A DNA stretch of 64,000 bases from Serratia fonticola (GTDB lineage: Bacteria; Pseudomonadota; Gammaproteobacteria; Enterobacterales; Enterobacteriaceae). The position numbers were made by a program, and so were the translations under genes. The notes beneath the pieces were generated by a model, which worked only from the letters and a program-made list of their open reading frames with translations, was not told the origin of the DNA and made no database searches. Positions 11,546 through 21,138 of this stretch are shown piece after piece; the stretch's first letter is position 1, and every line of letters starts with the position of its first letter. The DNA lies in contig NZ_VFMK01000001.1 in the NCBI RefSeq assembly GCF_006715025.1, positions 1,922,001-1,986,000 of the forward strand. Reading direction: 5' to 3'.

Positions 11546-13039
11546 ATGAAGAAAAAACTGACTCCGAGCGATGCCATGAAAACTCAACAACAGGCGCTGT
11601 ATAGCGCGCTGAGCGCGCGTGACCGTAAATTTGATGGGCGTTTTTTTGTCGGGGTCTCCTCCACCGGTATCTATTGTCGCCCGGTGTGCAGCGCCCGTAC
11701 GCCGAAAATCGAAAACTGCACTTTTTACCCCAGCGCCGCCGCTGCGGAACTGGCCGGTTTTCGCCCTTGCCTGAAATGCCGTCCTGAACTGGCCCCCGGA
11801 CTGGCGTTGATCGACCTGGGTAATCGCTATGCGCAGGTAGCGGTGCAACTGATCGAACAGGGCTACCTTTCCGAGCACAGCTGTGAACAACTGGCGACCC
11901 GGTTGGGGATTTCCGATCGTCATTTACGGCGCATTTTTGCCGATCAGTTCGGTGCCTCGCCCATTGATTATGCGCAATCACACCGCTTGTTGCAGGCCAA
12001 ACGCCTGTTGGCGGATACCGACTTGCCGCTGAGTGAAGTGGCGTTTGCCGCCGGGTTTGGCAGCCTGCGGCGATTCAATGAACTGTTTAAAGCCCGTTAT
12101 CGGCTGATCCCGTCGGTATTGCGCAGCAGCGCTGGCCGTCAGGAACGTGCGGCGACCTGCGGACTGGTTTTCCATCTGGGGTATCGGCCCCCTTACGATT
12201 GGCCGCGAATGCTGGATTTCCTGCGGGCACGTGCGGTAAGCGGGGTGGAGAGCGTCGTTGGGCAACAATATCTGCGTTCGATTGCCGTCAATCAGAACCG
12301 TGTTGATTACTGTGGTTGGGTTAGCGTTCAGCCGGAAGCGGCCCGCAACCGGGTGCGAGTCGAAATTTCCCCGTCACTGAGCCGGGTAACAACCGAAGTT
12401 TTGCGCCGTATTCGTCAACTGTTCGATCTGGATGCCGCGCCCGATCGCATTGTAGAGGCGTTGGGCGATCTGGCGGCTGACGCGCCAGGTTTACGTCTGC
12501 CGGGCTGTGTGAGCAGTTTTGAACAAGCAACCCGTGCGGTATTAGGCCAACTGGTCAGCGTCAAGATGGCGGCCACCTTTGCCGGACGGATGGCGCAGCG
12601 CTGGGGAACGCCGTTGGCAGTGCCTTATGGTGACATCACGCATGTGTTCCCGGAGGCAGCCCGGATAGCACAGTTGCAGCCGGAGGAACTGCGTCCATTA
12701 GGGATACAGCTGAAGCGTGCGGCGGCGTTGATTGAGATTGCGCGTGCGGTGACAGAGGGAAGATTGCAGTTGGATAACGTGCTGGACATTGAGCAGGGTA
12801 TCAACGCATTGACAGCGTTGCCAGGGATTGGTAGCTGGACGGCCAGCTACATTGCGATGCGTGCCTGGTCATGGCCTGACGTTTTCCTGGCGGGGGACTA
12901 TCTGATCAAACAGCGTTTCCCCGGCATGACACCGCGCCAGATTGAGCGTTACGCCGAACGCTGGCGGCCATGGCGTTCCTATGCCACGTTGCATTTGTGG
13001 CACAGTAGCCAGTTTATGCCCTTGAGCGATCACCAGTAG
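11546..13039 (+). CDS. alkA: Ada-AlkA fusion: methyl-phosphotriester sensor, AraC-type activator and 3-methyladenine DNA glycosylase
   Basis: A 497-residue multidomain repair protein. Roughly residues 15-85 are the zinc-bound N-Ada domain with four cysteines (YCRPVC and PCLKCRPE), which in Ada accepts a methyl group from DNA phosphotriesters. Roughly 90-195 form an AraC-type double helix-turn-helix (LATRLGISDRHLRRIFADQFG). The rest is AlkA, with the helix-hairpin-helix LPGIGSWTASYIAMRAW and the catalytic aspartate in FLAGDYLIKQRFPG. The O6-methylguanine transferase domain of true Ada is absent. E. coli has a standalone alkA at this locus. The fusion could sense alkylation and control its own glycosylase. 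ATG 11546 is chosen; 11576 is also possible, and 11483 would add an unlikely leader. Confidence 0.93.
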   Translation: MKKKLTPSDAMKTQQQALYSALSARDRKFDGRFFVGVSSTGIYCRPVCSARTPKIENCTFYPSAAAAELAGFRPCLKCRPELAPGLALIDLGNRYAQVAVQLIEQGYLSEHSCEQLATRLGISDRHLRRIFADQFGASPIDYAQSHRLLQAKRLLADTDLPLSEVAFAAGFGSLRRFNELFKARYRLIPSVLRSSAGRQERAATCGLVFHLGYRPPYDWPRMLDFLRARAVSGVESVVGQQYLRSIAVNQNRVDYCGWVSVQPEAARNRVRVEISPSLSRVTTEVLRRIRQLFDLDAAPDRIVEALGDLAADAPGLRLPGCVSSFEQATRAVLGQLVSVKMAATFAGRMAQRWGTPLAVPYGDITHVFPEAARIAQLQPEELRPLGIQLKRAAALIEIARAVTEGRLQLDNVLDIEQGINALTALPGIGSWTASYIAMRAWSWPDVFLAGDYLIKQRFPGMTPRQIERYAERWRPWRSYATLHLWHSSQFMPLSDHQ

Positions 13040-13078
13040 CACTCAGATACCGCTACGGTACAGCCTGATGGGGAACCC

Positions 13079-16000
13079 TCAGCGGATACCAAAGTAGCCG
13101 CCGTTGAGTAAGAGTTCCAACGGTTGCTCAAGGGCAATCGTATCCCCATCAACCAAATCGACGCCGATAGCGGTCAGCGTCGTCAGCGTTATCTGTTGGT
13201 GCACGGGCCCGGCCAACGTTTGGGCGTGGATCCGGTGTGCGGCACCATTGAGCATGGAGACCATCAGTTCGTCCATCTGGTTGCAATGCACATCGGTGAT
13301 AAAACGCTCGTCGATACGAATGTAGTCAATCGTCTGCCCATTCAGTTGATCGAACGCGTTGAGGTTACGCCCAAAACCGTTGACGATCAGCTTGCAGCCC
13401 AGCGCTTGCAAACGGCGGATAAAGGCGGCGCCATCCTCTGGGTGATCAAGAATCACTGTCTCATCCACCATCAGATTCAGCGTCTGAGCGGGCAGCACCG
13501 TGTTGGCCAGTTTCTCCAGCAGATAATGTTGGAAGTCCGGATCAAGAATACTGTCCGTTGCCAGCGGTAGCGTGATAGACATGCCTTTACGGTGAATGGC
13601 GTCGGCGTGTTTTTCCAGCAGTTGGCTCACCAGCCAGCGATCGGTCTGGGCGAGCAGGCCGTAAAGCTGAGCCGCAGCAAAGAAGGCGTCAGTGGTCAGT
13701 ATGCGTTCATCCGGAGGACTGACATGTACTTTTATCTGATAAAAACACACCGCCAACGGGGTTTTGGGCGGGGAGGTTGCCCTGACGTGCAACTGCAAGT
13801 GCTGGTCATCAATCATGTGCAGGACTTCTTCGCGGGTCAGCAGCTCATGCTGGCGTTCCATTTGCTGTTTTTGCCGGGCCTCGTAGATATAGACCTGCCC
13901 ACGGCCACGATGTTTGGCGGTGTAACAGGCGATATCGGCCTGCGCCAGCAATTCGGAGCTCTTGCCACTGGTGGCTCCAATCTGCGTGATACCGGCGCTG
14001 GCGCCCACATGGTAAATTTTACCTTCCCAATAGAACGGGTGTTCGCCGATCTGCGCCACCATCTGCTGTACCAGCATTTTGGCCTGCTCCAGCGAACAAT
14101 CGAACAGGATCAGGCCAAATTCGTCCCCCCCGAGCCGAGCCAGGCAGTCGCTGTTACGAAGTTGGCGTTGCATCAGTTGGCCAATTTCTTTCAGCAGAGC
14201 ATCGCCAGCAGCATGTCCGGCGCTATCATTGACTGCTTTGAACCTATCGAGGTCAAGGAAGACCAGCGAGTGTTGCTGTTCGCTATCTAGCGCGCTGTTA
14301 ATCGCTCCTTTCAGCCGTTTTTCGAAACTGGTACGGTTTTGCAGATTGGTCAAGGCATCGTGTGAGGCATTGTAGCTGAGTTTTTTCATCAGCTCCCGCG
14401 AGGCACTGACATCTTGCAGCACCAACACGGCCCCCATCACTTCTCCCTCGAGGGTTTTCAGTGGTGAAACCGATTCTTGCACTTCGAAGCGGCGACCATC
14501 GCGGCTGTGGAGCACCAGCGCATAATCCGGTGGCAGGGTTTTGCCTTCCTGCAGGCAACATTGCACCGGGTTTTCTACCTCTGGGCCCTCCTTGCCATTG
14601 GTCAAGCGCACGACGCCATGGATCGGCATACCGAGCGCCAGCTCCAGCGGCCAGCCGCACATCTGCTCGGCTATCGGGTTCATAAAGGTGATGCGCATTT
14701 CGCTATCGGTGGAGATGACCCCCTCGCCAATGGCGTCAAGCGTGATGTGCAGACGTTCCTTCTCTTCATGCAGCGCTTCGGTGAGCGATTTGATTTCCGT
14801 CATGTCGATATTGGTGCCGATCATTCGCTGCGGCTTGCCGTGCTCATCAAAAATGGTGTTACCCTGCCCACGGATGTGGCGGATCCCGCCAAAACGGGTT
14901 TTGATGCGAAACTCTAACATGAAGGGATGATGGCTCTCGGTGAGGACGGCCAATTGCTGCCCGATGCGTTCACTGTCTTCGGGCAGCAGTAAGGACTGCC
15001 ACAGTGTCAGCGTCGGTATCTGGTCTGGGGGGAGTTCGTATAATTCAAACATCCGCCGGTCCCAGTTGAGCTTCTCTTCGCTTAACACCCATTCCCACAC
15101 ACCGATCCCCCCGGCCTGGTTAGCCAGAGTGATGCGTTCCATCAGATGGCGATTCTCAGCTTCGGTGCGTTTTAGCTCACTGATATCCTCTACCTGGGAG
15201 ATAAAATACAGTGGTTCACCCAGCGGATCGCGCACCAGCGACACCGCCAACAGTGTCCAGACGTACTCTCCGTCGCTGCGGATATAGCGCTTTTCCAGGG
15301 TATAGCTACTGATGCGGCCATCAATCAACGCCTGCAGTTGCGTCAGATCGGCGTTTAGATCGTCTGGATGGGTGATTTCCTGAAATGTCAGGCGGTGCAG
15401 CGCTTCTGGAGAATAATGTAACAGCTTGCACAAGGCCTGATTGACCTGCAACCACTTCCCTTCCGGCGAGACCAAGGCCATACCGATGGCGGAATACTCC
15501 AGCGCATTACGGAAACGGGTTTCGCTTTCGACGATATGATCTTTTTCCACCCGAAAGGCATGCATGACCATCGCCATGGCGTGTGCCGGGATCAGGATCA
15601 ACAGCAGTGGCAGGTAGATTTCCATATCACTCAGGAACTGCCCGCGATCTTGGAAATGCAGCAGCCCGAGGGAGATCATTATCGTGACCATCAGTGTGGT
15701 CGCAAAGCAGGTAATAAACGTTTCAAGCCTGGGAAGGCTGATGGCTGCCCACAGTAATGGCAGAATAATGAAAGTAAAGGGGAAGGGGAGATTGATCAGC
15801 GCCAGATAGCTGAAGGTCAGCGTGCCCATCAACACCAGCAGCAGTTCAAACAAATTCAACGTTTTTAACATCGCACGGCGATAAACCAACCCGATCGGGG
15901 TCAGTGCCAATATGCCGATGGCTTCAGAAATGAACCAGGTGCCGAAAGGCTGCCAGAACGACTGCCCTGGTTCCAGTACCAATGACGAGGCCAATAGCGC

Positions 16001-16420
16001 ACTGAACATCGGCGTAAAGATCACGGCGCAGACGACAAACTTAAGCCAGCTTGCCAATCCATCAAGAGGATCGTCTGGGTGCAGCACGCGTTGTAACAAC
16101 AGGGTACTGACGCTGGCCTCCAGCAGATTGATCAGGGTGAGTTTGACAGGAAACCAACTGGGGCCGAACAGGACAAAACTGGCTGTGCAGATGCTTACGC
16201 CGCTGAATATCAACGGCAATGGCCATGTGCGTGGCGGCAGACGGTACAGCAGCATGACAATTGCGGCCGTTGGGAACCACAGCGGGGTAAAGCGCCTGGA
16301 TTCTGCCGACAGTGTCAGGCACAGATAGGCCAGCAAAAACACGGTCATTGCGATCAGCAGCGAGCGAGCAAGCAAGTAGCCTTTAGGCCGGGTTGGGTGA
16401 TTTGCTGCACTGATATCCAT
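13079..16420 (-). CDS. dgcE: DgcE (YegE), membrane-bound diguanylate cyclase with PAS sensors
   Basis: About 1113 residues, matching E. coli YegE/DgcE (1105). The order is an N-terminal MASE1 membrane sensor of about eight helices (roughly 1-300), three PAS/PAC repeats (first at FRNALEYSAIGMALVSPEGKW), an intact GGDEF domain (RLGGDEFGLILF) and a C-terminal EAL-like domain. The last is degenerate: the EAL triad and the DDFGTG loop are replaced (VNGFGRNLNAFDQ), so the protein should make, not break, c-di-GMP. In E. coli it drives curli expression through the CsgD pathway. AAGG lies six bases before ATG 16420; the frame opens at 16510 without such support. It lies next to alkA as in E. coli. Confidence 0.95.
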   Translation of the reverse strand: MDISAANHPTRPKGYLLARSLLIAMTVFLLAYLCLTLSAESRRFTPLWFPTAAIVMLLYRLPPRTWPLPLIFSGVSICTASFVLFGPSWFPVKLTLINLLEASVSTLLLQRVLHPDDPLDGLASWLKFVVCAVIFTPMFSALLASSLVLEPGQSFWQPFGTWFISEAIGILALTPIGLVYRRAMLKTLNLFELLLVLMGTLTFSYLALINLPFPFTFIILPLLWAAISLPRLETFITCFATTLMVTIMISLGLLHFQDRGQFLSDMEIYLPLLLILIPAHAMAMVMHAFRVEKDHIVESETRFRNALEYSAIGMALVSPEGKWLQVNQALCKLLHYSPEALHRLTFQEITHPDDLNADLTQLQALIDGRISSYTLEKRYIRSDGEYVWTLLAVSLVRDPLGEPLYFISQVEDISELKRTEAENRHLMERITLANQAGGIGVWEWVLSEEKLNWDRRMFELYELPPDQIPTLTLWQSLLLPEDSERIGQQLAVLTESHHPFMLEFRIKTRFGGIRHIRGQGNTIFDEHGKPQRMIGTNIDMTEIKSLTEALHEEKERLHITLDAIGEGVISTDSEMRITFMNPIAEQMCGWPLELALGMPIHGVVRLTNGKEGPEVENPVQCCLQEGKTLPPDYALVLHSRDGRRFEVQESVSPLKTLEGEVMGAVLVLQDVSASRELMKKLSYNASHDALTNLQNRTSFEKRLKGAINSALDSEQQHSLVFLDLDRFKAVNDSAGHAAGDALLKEIGQLMQRQLRNSDCLARLGGDEFGLILFDCSLEQAKMLVQQMVAQIGEHPFYWEGKIYHVGASAGITQIGATSGKSSELLAQADIACYTAKHRGRGQVYIYEARQKQQMERQHELLTREEVLHMIDDQHLQLHVRATSPPKTPLAVCFYQIKVHVSPPDERILTTDAFFAAAQLYGLLAQTDRWLVSQLLEKHADAIHRKGMSITLPLATDSILDPDFQHYLLEKLANTVLPAQTLNLMVDETVILDHPEDGAAFIRRLQALGCKLIVNGFGRNLNAFDQLNGQTIDYIRIDERFITDVHCNQMDELMVSMLNGAAHRIHAQTLAGPVHQQITLTTLTAIGVDLVDGDTIALEQPLELLLNGGYFGIR

Positions 16421-16580
16421 GGGTAACCTTAATCTGCTCTCGGCCACTGGCAAACAAACTGTCAGGCGTTTACCAACAAGAGGGTAGTACAGTGTGTGAT
16501 GAATGCCCATTCAATTATATCAGGGGGCGCCACATGCTGCGCCCCTGAAATTGAATTACCGAGAGTGACCCTTTTCCCGT

Positions 16581-18014
16581 TTAAAGCAGGAAAATAGTCG
16601 CCAGGCCAAGGAAGATAAAGAAACCGCCGGTATCGGTCAGGGCGGTAATCAGCACGCTGGAACCGACCGCCGGATCGCGGCCCAGTTTTAACATGGTCAT
16701 CGGTATCACCACGCCCATCAACGCTGCCACCAGCAGATTGAGGATCATGGCCAGCGTCATAACGCCCCCCATCGCCAGATCGTCATATAACAGATAGGTG
16801 ACCAGCCCCATGATACCGCCCCAAACGATGCCATTAATGATGGCAACTCCCAGCTCTCTGAGTAACAGGCGCGAGATATTGCCGACTTCGATCTGATGCA
16901 GCGCCAGCGCGCGCACGATCATGGTAATGGTCTGGTTGCCCGTATTCCCCCCGATCCCAGCGACGATAGGCATCAGGGCTGCGAGGGCCACCAGTTGCGA
17001 AATGGTGTGCTCGAACAGGCCAATTACCCGCGAGGCAACAAAGGCCGTGCACAGGTTGATTGCCAACCACGCCCAACGGGTTTTCACCGCTTTGCTGACG
17101 GGGGCAAACACGTCTTCTTCCGGGCTCAAGCCCCCCATACGGCGTAATGTGGTGTCACTTTCTTCGTTAACCACGTCAACGATCTCTTCGATAGTCAGGC
17201 GCCCCATCAGTTTGCCTTTGGCATCGATCACTGGCGCGCTGATCAGGTCATAACGTTCGAAAGCGCTGGCTGCGGCTTCTGCTTTATCTTCCGGCTTGAA
17301 GGTGGTGGGATCGCTGTCCATGACCTTGAACACCGGGGTTTGGGGATCGTTAAGCAAGATGGCCGTTAACGGCAATTCACCAAGCAGGGTGTTTTTGCGA
17401 TCGGTGACGAACAGTTTATCGGTAGCATCTGGAATGGTTTTGCGCTGGCGGAGGAAACGGTGGACAACGCCCAGTGAAACATCAGGGCGAACCGCAATCA
17501 ATTCGAAATCCATCATCCAGCCAACGGTATCCTTACCGTATTGCACCATCTCACGAACTTGCGCACGCTTCTCCGGATCCAGTGAAGTCAGCAGGCGGCC
17601 CATCAGGTTTCGTGGCAGATACTGAGCCAGGTAGGCCTGTTCATCAACGTCCAGGGTCTTGATTGCTTTGAGCAGGTCTTTATCGCTCATCTCTTCAATC
17701 AGGCTATCCCAGACGGGTTCGGCTACTTCTACCAGGGTTTGACCACGCTTGTTGTTATCAACCAGTCGCCACAACGCCAGGCGTTCATCTTGCGGCAAGG
17801 CTTCCAACAGGTCCGCCAGGTCGGCGGCATGCATGTCTTCAAGCAGGCGGGTAATTTCGGCGGTATGATCCAGCAACGCATTCTTACTGAGCTCTTTTTC
17901 ATCCCCTGGACGGCCAAGAATGCCATCAATCAAAGGGGGGTTGTTTAACAGCAGGCTCAAAATGCGCTGGCGGTATTCGGCGACTTTTCTAACGTTATGT
18001 GTTGCGGCGGACAT
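16581..18014 (-). CDS. mgtE: MgtE magnesium transporter
   Basis: A 477-residue Mg2+ channel/transporter. The N-terminal superhelical MgtE_N domain (DLADLLEALPQDERLALWRLVD) is followed by two CBS domains (around VMDSDPTTFKPEDKAEAAASAFERYDLISAPVIDAKGKLMGRLT) that gate the pore in response to cytosolic Mg2+. Five transmembrane helices follow, including the pore-lining PIVAGIGGNTGNQT signature. The gene has a good ribosome binding site (AAGGA) and stands alone. E. coli K-12 lacks MgtE and uses CorA/MgtA, while many Serratia and Yersinia carry it. No Mg2+ riboswitch could be recognised in the short leader. Confidence 0.95.
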   Translation of the reverse strand: MSAATHNVRKVAEYRQRILSLLLNNPPLIDGILGRPGDEKELSKNALLDHTAEITRLLEDMHAADLADLLEALPQDERLALWRLVDNNKRGQTLVEVAEPVWDSLIEEMSDKDLLKAIKTLDVDEQAYLAQYLPRNLMGRLLTSLDPEKRAQVREMVQYGKDTVGWMMDFELIAVRPDVSLGVVHRFLRQRKTIPDATDKLFVTDRKNTLLGELPLTAILLNDPQTPVFKVMDSDPTTFKPEDKAEAAASAFERYDLISAPVIDAKGKLMGRLTIEEIVDVVNEESDTTLRRMGGLSPEEDVFAPVSKAVKTRWAWLAINLCTAFVASRVIGLFEHTISQLVALAALMPIVAGIGGNTGNQTITMIVRALALHQIEVGNISRLLLRELGVAIINGIVWGGIMGLVTYLLYDDLAMGGVMTLAMILNLLVAALMGVVIPMTMLKLGRDPAVGSSVLITALTDTGGFFIFLGLATIFLL

Positions 18015-18202
18015 GATATTCCTTAACGCTGACTTGGCACACTCAGTTCCTTATCGACTATCTTTACAAGATAGAGCATAGCGGTGGCTGACGTCATTTT
18101 TATGAATCTGACAAGAGGGTGAAGACGCTGTCTGAGGCATAAGCATGCCAGTGAATCAGGCTCTTCATTTCCAGATCGATAGGATCTTGATATGCTACCG
18201 GG

Positions 18203-18373
18203 CTAGGGTTGTCTATCCAGGCGGACTTCACTGCGCTGTTGTTCAGATGTCGATCTCTTTTCCTGATGATAAGGGATGGCCACAATAGCAGCATAAAGCA
18301 GGCGGCCGACTAAAATGATTAAACTGATCAGCAGCACTATCTTGGTCATGCGTCCGGTTGTTTTTTTTCTCAT
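18203..18373 (-). CDS. yfgG: YfgG-like small membrane protein
   Basis: A 56-residue protein starting MRKKTTGRMTKIVLLISLII, then one transmembrane segment (IVLLISLIILVGRLLYAAIVA) and a short polar tail rich in Q, E and R. It resembles E. coli YfgG (RMTRIVLLISFIFFFGRFIYSS), which also sits beside yfgF/pdeF and ppx-ppk and has been linked to nickel and cobalt tolerance. A stop codon lies two codons upstream, which fixes the frame opening; an inner ATG (codon 9) is an alternative start. No strong ribosome binding site precedes it. The longer overlapping frame on the same strand (18243-18482) has no membrane-protein or family character and is discarded. Confidence 0.8.
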   Translation of the reverse strand: MRKKTTGRMTKIVLLISLIILVGRLLYAAIVAIPYHQEKRSTSEQQRSEVRLDRQP

Positions 18374-18852
18374 GATTCATTGAGTCCGTCGCTACCTTAT
18401 GTTTTCCCCAGGCATCGTTCAAGCGGCAATGCCGTGGGCTGCAAATGGCAGAATTTATGACTTTATTGCATATGTTTAGCAAGAGGCATTCGCTGAATTG
18501 TAAACGGAATTCTAGGCGCTGATGACAAAAGATGTCTATTTATTTCCATCCTTGGGAAAGAGTAGACTGACTTTGGAATGGGGGAGTCCTTGTTTTTTGT
18601 TTGCTATTAATAGCTTATCAGTGCTATGAGCAGTACCATACGGATTTTTATTGGCTGTTTTCTATATAATTGATCGTGGTCAAATCTTAAGCTATCGCAG
18701 AGAATAGAATTTACGGCCATTCTTGATGCTGAATCGGTGCGTCTCAGCCAAACTCCCGAATGGTTCTGAGGTCGGATCGGATCCTACCTTCTCTGCGATT
18801 GGAATACGCTTAAGCGACGAAGTGAATCACGCCTTAGCGGAACTGTGTCTTG
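18374..18852. promoter_or_regulatory. Intergenic region yfgG / pdeF, with large palindrome
   Basis: A 480-bp AT-rich gap between divergent yfgG and pdeF. The first 300 bp show no ORF with family character. The last part is filled by a nested inverted repeat (18686-18814, listed separately) ending about 40 bp before the pdeF start, so the pdeF promoter either lies upstream of it or inside it. Confidence 0.5.
18686..18814. repeat. Nested inverted repeat (about 129 bp) upstream of pdeF
   Basis: The outer arms are CTTAAGC (18686-18692) and GCTTAAG (18808-18814). Inside them are 11-bp perfect arms ATCGCAGAGAA (18694-18704) and TTCTCTGCGAT (18789-18799). At the centre is a CTCAGCCA / TGGTTCTGAG hairpin. 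The size and MITE-like symmetry resemble an intergenic repeat, but the sequence is not ERIC. Confidence 0.65.
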
Positions 18853-21096
18853 ATGGGTATTTTAACGTTCTGGAATAATTTACGTGACCGTTGGTGGGGG
18901 CAGCCTATCGTGCTGAGCCTGCTACTGTTGCCTGTTGCTGGCTGGTTATCGCCACGCCTGATGCTGCCTGATGGTAAAGTCTATCTGATCTATCTGCCTC
19001 TGGTGGTCTGCTTCTCGCTATTGATGGTTTATGATTGGCGTGCGCTGCCAGGCATCGTGCTTGCCGTTTTGATCCGCTATTCCGATCGTTCCGGCATCGG
19101 GGTGGATGTGATCATGACCCTGATTTATCTGGGGTGTGTGAGCATTTGCTGGTGGGGCTATCGTTTTCAGTCGCAGCGCCGGTGGTGTGCGGGTTTCACC
19201 GAGTTGAAACTCGGCAAATACCGGCTTATCTGGCTAGTAATGATGCCACCGATATTATTCATCTTTGGTTTGCAGATTATCATTGGCCTCGATTTGCTGC
19301 CTGACGAATTAGGGATGCTTTCAGGTACCGGCAATAACCTGCATGCGCTGATCAACTTCCAGGCCGTGCTGATTGGCTGCCTCTCTTCCATGCCGTTGTT
19401 CTACTTCGCCTTGCGTATTATCAAGAAGCCAAAGTTTGCCCGCGTTCTGTGGGGGCGAGTTCGTCGTGAGATGGCACCCTCGGTAAAAAAGGGCGAATTG
19501 CAGCTGTGGTTTTTGGTATTGGTGGTGTTGGTGGTGGTATTGGCTTATCACACGGCAGATACCAATGCGATGCAAGTCCCAGACTACAGTCTGACGCTCT
19601 TGCTGCCGGTCATGCTCTACAGCGCGATGCGGTTTGGCTACCAGTTCAATAGCATCATCTGGGCGGCAACGTTACTGGTGTTGTTCTTCAATTATCCGGG
19701 GTACGTGCAGTGGAACAATTTACTGCATAACCTGACGATGATCTCTTCGATGATGCTGGCTTTCACCCTCAGTATTCTTCTGGCTTCTGCCGTGCATACT
19801 CGTCAGCGGATGGATCACGCCAAGGCGCAGAACGCCTCGCTGAAAGACCCGGTGATTGGTTTGCCAAACCTGCGTGCCTTGAAACGCGATCTGGCTAAAG
19901 CACCGCGTTCTACACTCTGTTTTCTGCGTATCTCCGAGTTAGATCTGCTGAGCCGTAACTACGGTATGCAGTTGCGTATTCGCTTTAAACAGAAGTTGGC
20001 AGGAACGTTGCGGACGGTGTTAGAGCAAGGCGAGGACGTTTACCATTTGCCGGGATACGATCTGGTCATGCGTCTGAACGGTACCGATAGTGAAGCCAAG
20101 GTGGCGAAAATCCAGGGAACGCTGGAAAAATTCCGTTTGGTATGGAATGGCTTGCCGATCCATCCGCCGTTAGGGATCAGCTATTGTGGCGTGTATTCAG
20201 AAGTGGAGCATCTGCATTTGCTGTTGGGGGAACTGAGTTCCCTGGCAGAAATGTCGCTCACCAGTGGTCGGCCAGAGAATATGCAAAACGATCATCACGC
20301 GGCACAAGACGAGATCAAACGTAAAGTCGCTTTGCTGCATTGGGTACAGCGTTCGCTGGATAACGACGGGTTTATGTTGATGGCCCAGCCGATCGTCGGC
20401 GTTCGTGGCGATGTTTATCACGAGATCCTGCTGAGGATGCTTGATGATGAAGGCAACATTGTGCCACCCAACGAATTTCTGCCCGTCGTTCATGAGTTTG
20501 GCCTGGCCTATCAGTTGGACATGTGGGTGCTGCGTCAAACGCTGATGTTTATGGATGCTCATCGGCAAGTGATGCCAAGTTCGCGTTTCGCCGTTAACCT
20601 GTCTCCGTCTTCGCTGTGTCGCCCGAGTCTGTGTCAGGATGTTCGCACGGCGCTGGAGCAATATCAGATCGAACCTTATCAGTTGGTGCTGGAAGTCACG
20701 GAGTCACACCTGGTTCAGGACGTTAAATATGCCAAAAGTTCGCTGAAAGAGCTGCGCCAGTTAGGTTGCCGCATTGCTCTGGATGATTTTGGCACTGGCT
20801 ACGCCACTTACGATCGTCTTAAAGAATTGCATGTGGATATCTTGAAGATCGACGGCAGTTTTGTACGGGATATGCTGACCAGCAAAGTGGATTACCAGAT
20901 TATTTCGTCAATTTGTAAAGTGGCGTTGATGCGAAGGTTGTCCATTGTCGCTGAATACGTGGAATCGGCGGAACAACGCGATGCGCTGAAAAGCCTGGGT
21001 GTGGATTATATGCAGGGCTACTTTATGGGCAAACCCCAGCCGCTGGCGTCTTTAGTCCCTGAGACATTGCCAAAAGAAGACGAAGAGTCACGTTAA
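18853..21096 (+). CDS. pdeF: PdeF (YfgF), c-di-GMP phosphodiesterase
   Basis: A 747-residue protein, the same length as E. coli YfgF. The N-terminal half holds about eight transmembrane helices (a MASE1-like sensor). A degenerate GGDEF domain follows, with LPGYDLVMRLNG in place of the active motif. The C-terminal EAL domain looks active: YHEILLRM carries the signature glutamate, and IALDDFGTGYATYDRLKELHVDILKIDGSFV holds the metal-binding DDFGTG and the KIDGSF lysine. The protein should hydrolyse c-di-GMP. A TTG codon directly before ATG 18853 could also start it. It is convergent with ppx, as in E. coli. Confidence 0.94.
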   Translation: MGILTFWNNLRDRWWGQPIVLSLLLLPVAGWLSPRLMLPDGKVYLIYLPLVVCFSLLMVYDWRALPGIVLAVLIRYSDRSGIGVDVIMTLIYLGCVSICWWGYRFQSQRRWCAGFTELKLGKYRLIWLVMMPPILFIFGLQIIIGLDLLPDELGMLSGTGNNLHALINFQAVLIGCLSSMPLFYFALRIIKKPKFARVLWGRVRREMAPSVKKGELQLWFLVLVVLVVVLAYHTADTNAMQVPDYSLTLLLPVMLYSAMRFGYQFNSIIWAATLLVLFFNYPGYVQWNNLLHNLTMISSMMLAFTLSILLASAVHTRQRMDHAKAQNASLKDPVIGLPNLRALKRDLAKAPRSTLCFLRISELDLLSRNYGMQLRIRFKQKLAGTLRTVLEQGEDVYHLPGYDLVMRLNGTDSEAKVAKIQGTLEKFRLVWNGLPIHPPLGISYCGVYSEVEHLHLLLGELSSLAEMSLTSGRPENMQNDHHAAQDEIKRKVALLHWVQRSLDNDGFMLMAQPIVGVRGDVYHEILLRMLDDEGNIVPPNEFLPVVHEFGLAYQLDMWVLRQTLMFMDAHRQVMPSSRFAVNLSPSSLCRPSLCQDVRTALEQYQIEPYQLVLEVTESHLVQDVKYAKSSLKELRQLGCRIALDDFGTGYATYDRLKELHVDILKIDGSFVRDMLTSKVDYQIISSICKVALMRRLSIVAEYVESAEQRDALKSLGVDYMQGYFMGKPQPLASLVPETLPKEDEESR

Positions 21097-21138
21097 TCAT
21101 ATCGCCCTCTTCCTGCTCGGTGGAGGGCGATGTTTTAA

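Noticed and set aside
16421..16510. 30-residue extension of DgcE
   Set aside because: AAGG lies correctly before ATG 16420, and the extension does not align with the E. coli protein.
18243..18482. 79-codon minus-strand frame starting upstream of yfgG
   Set aside because: It overlaps yfgG in another frame, lacks hydrophobic or family character, and the YfgG-like frame is better supported.
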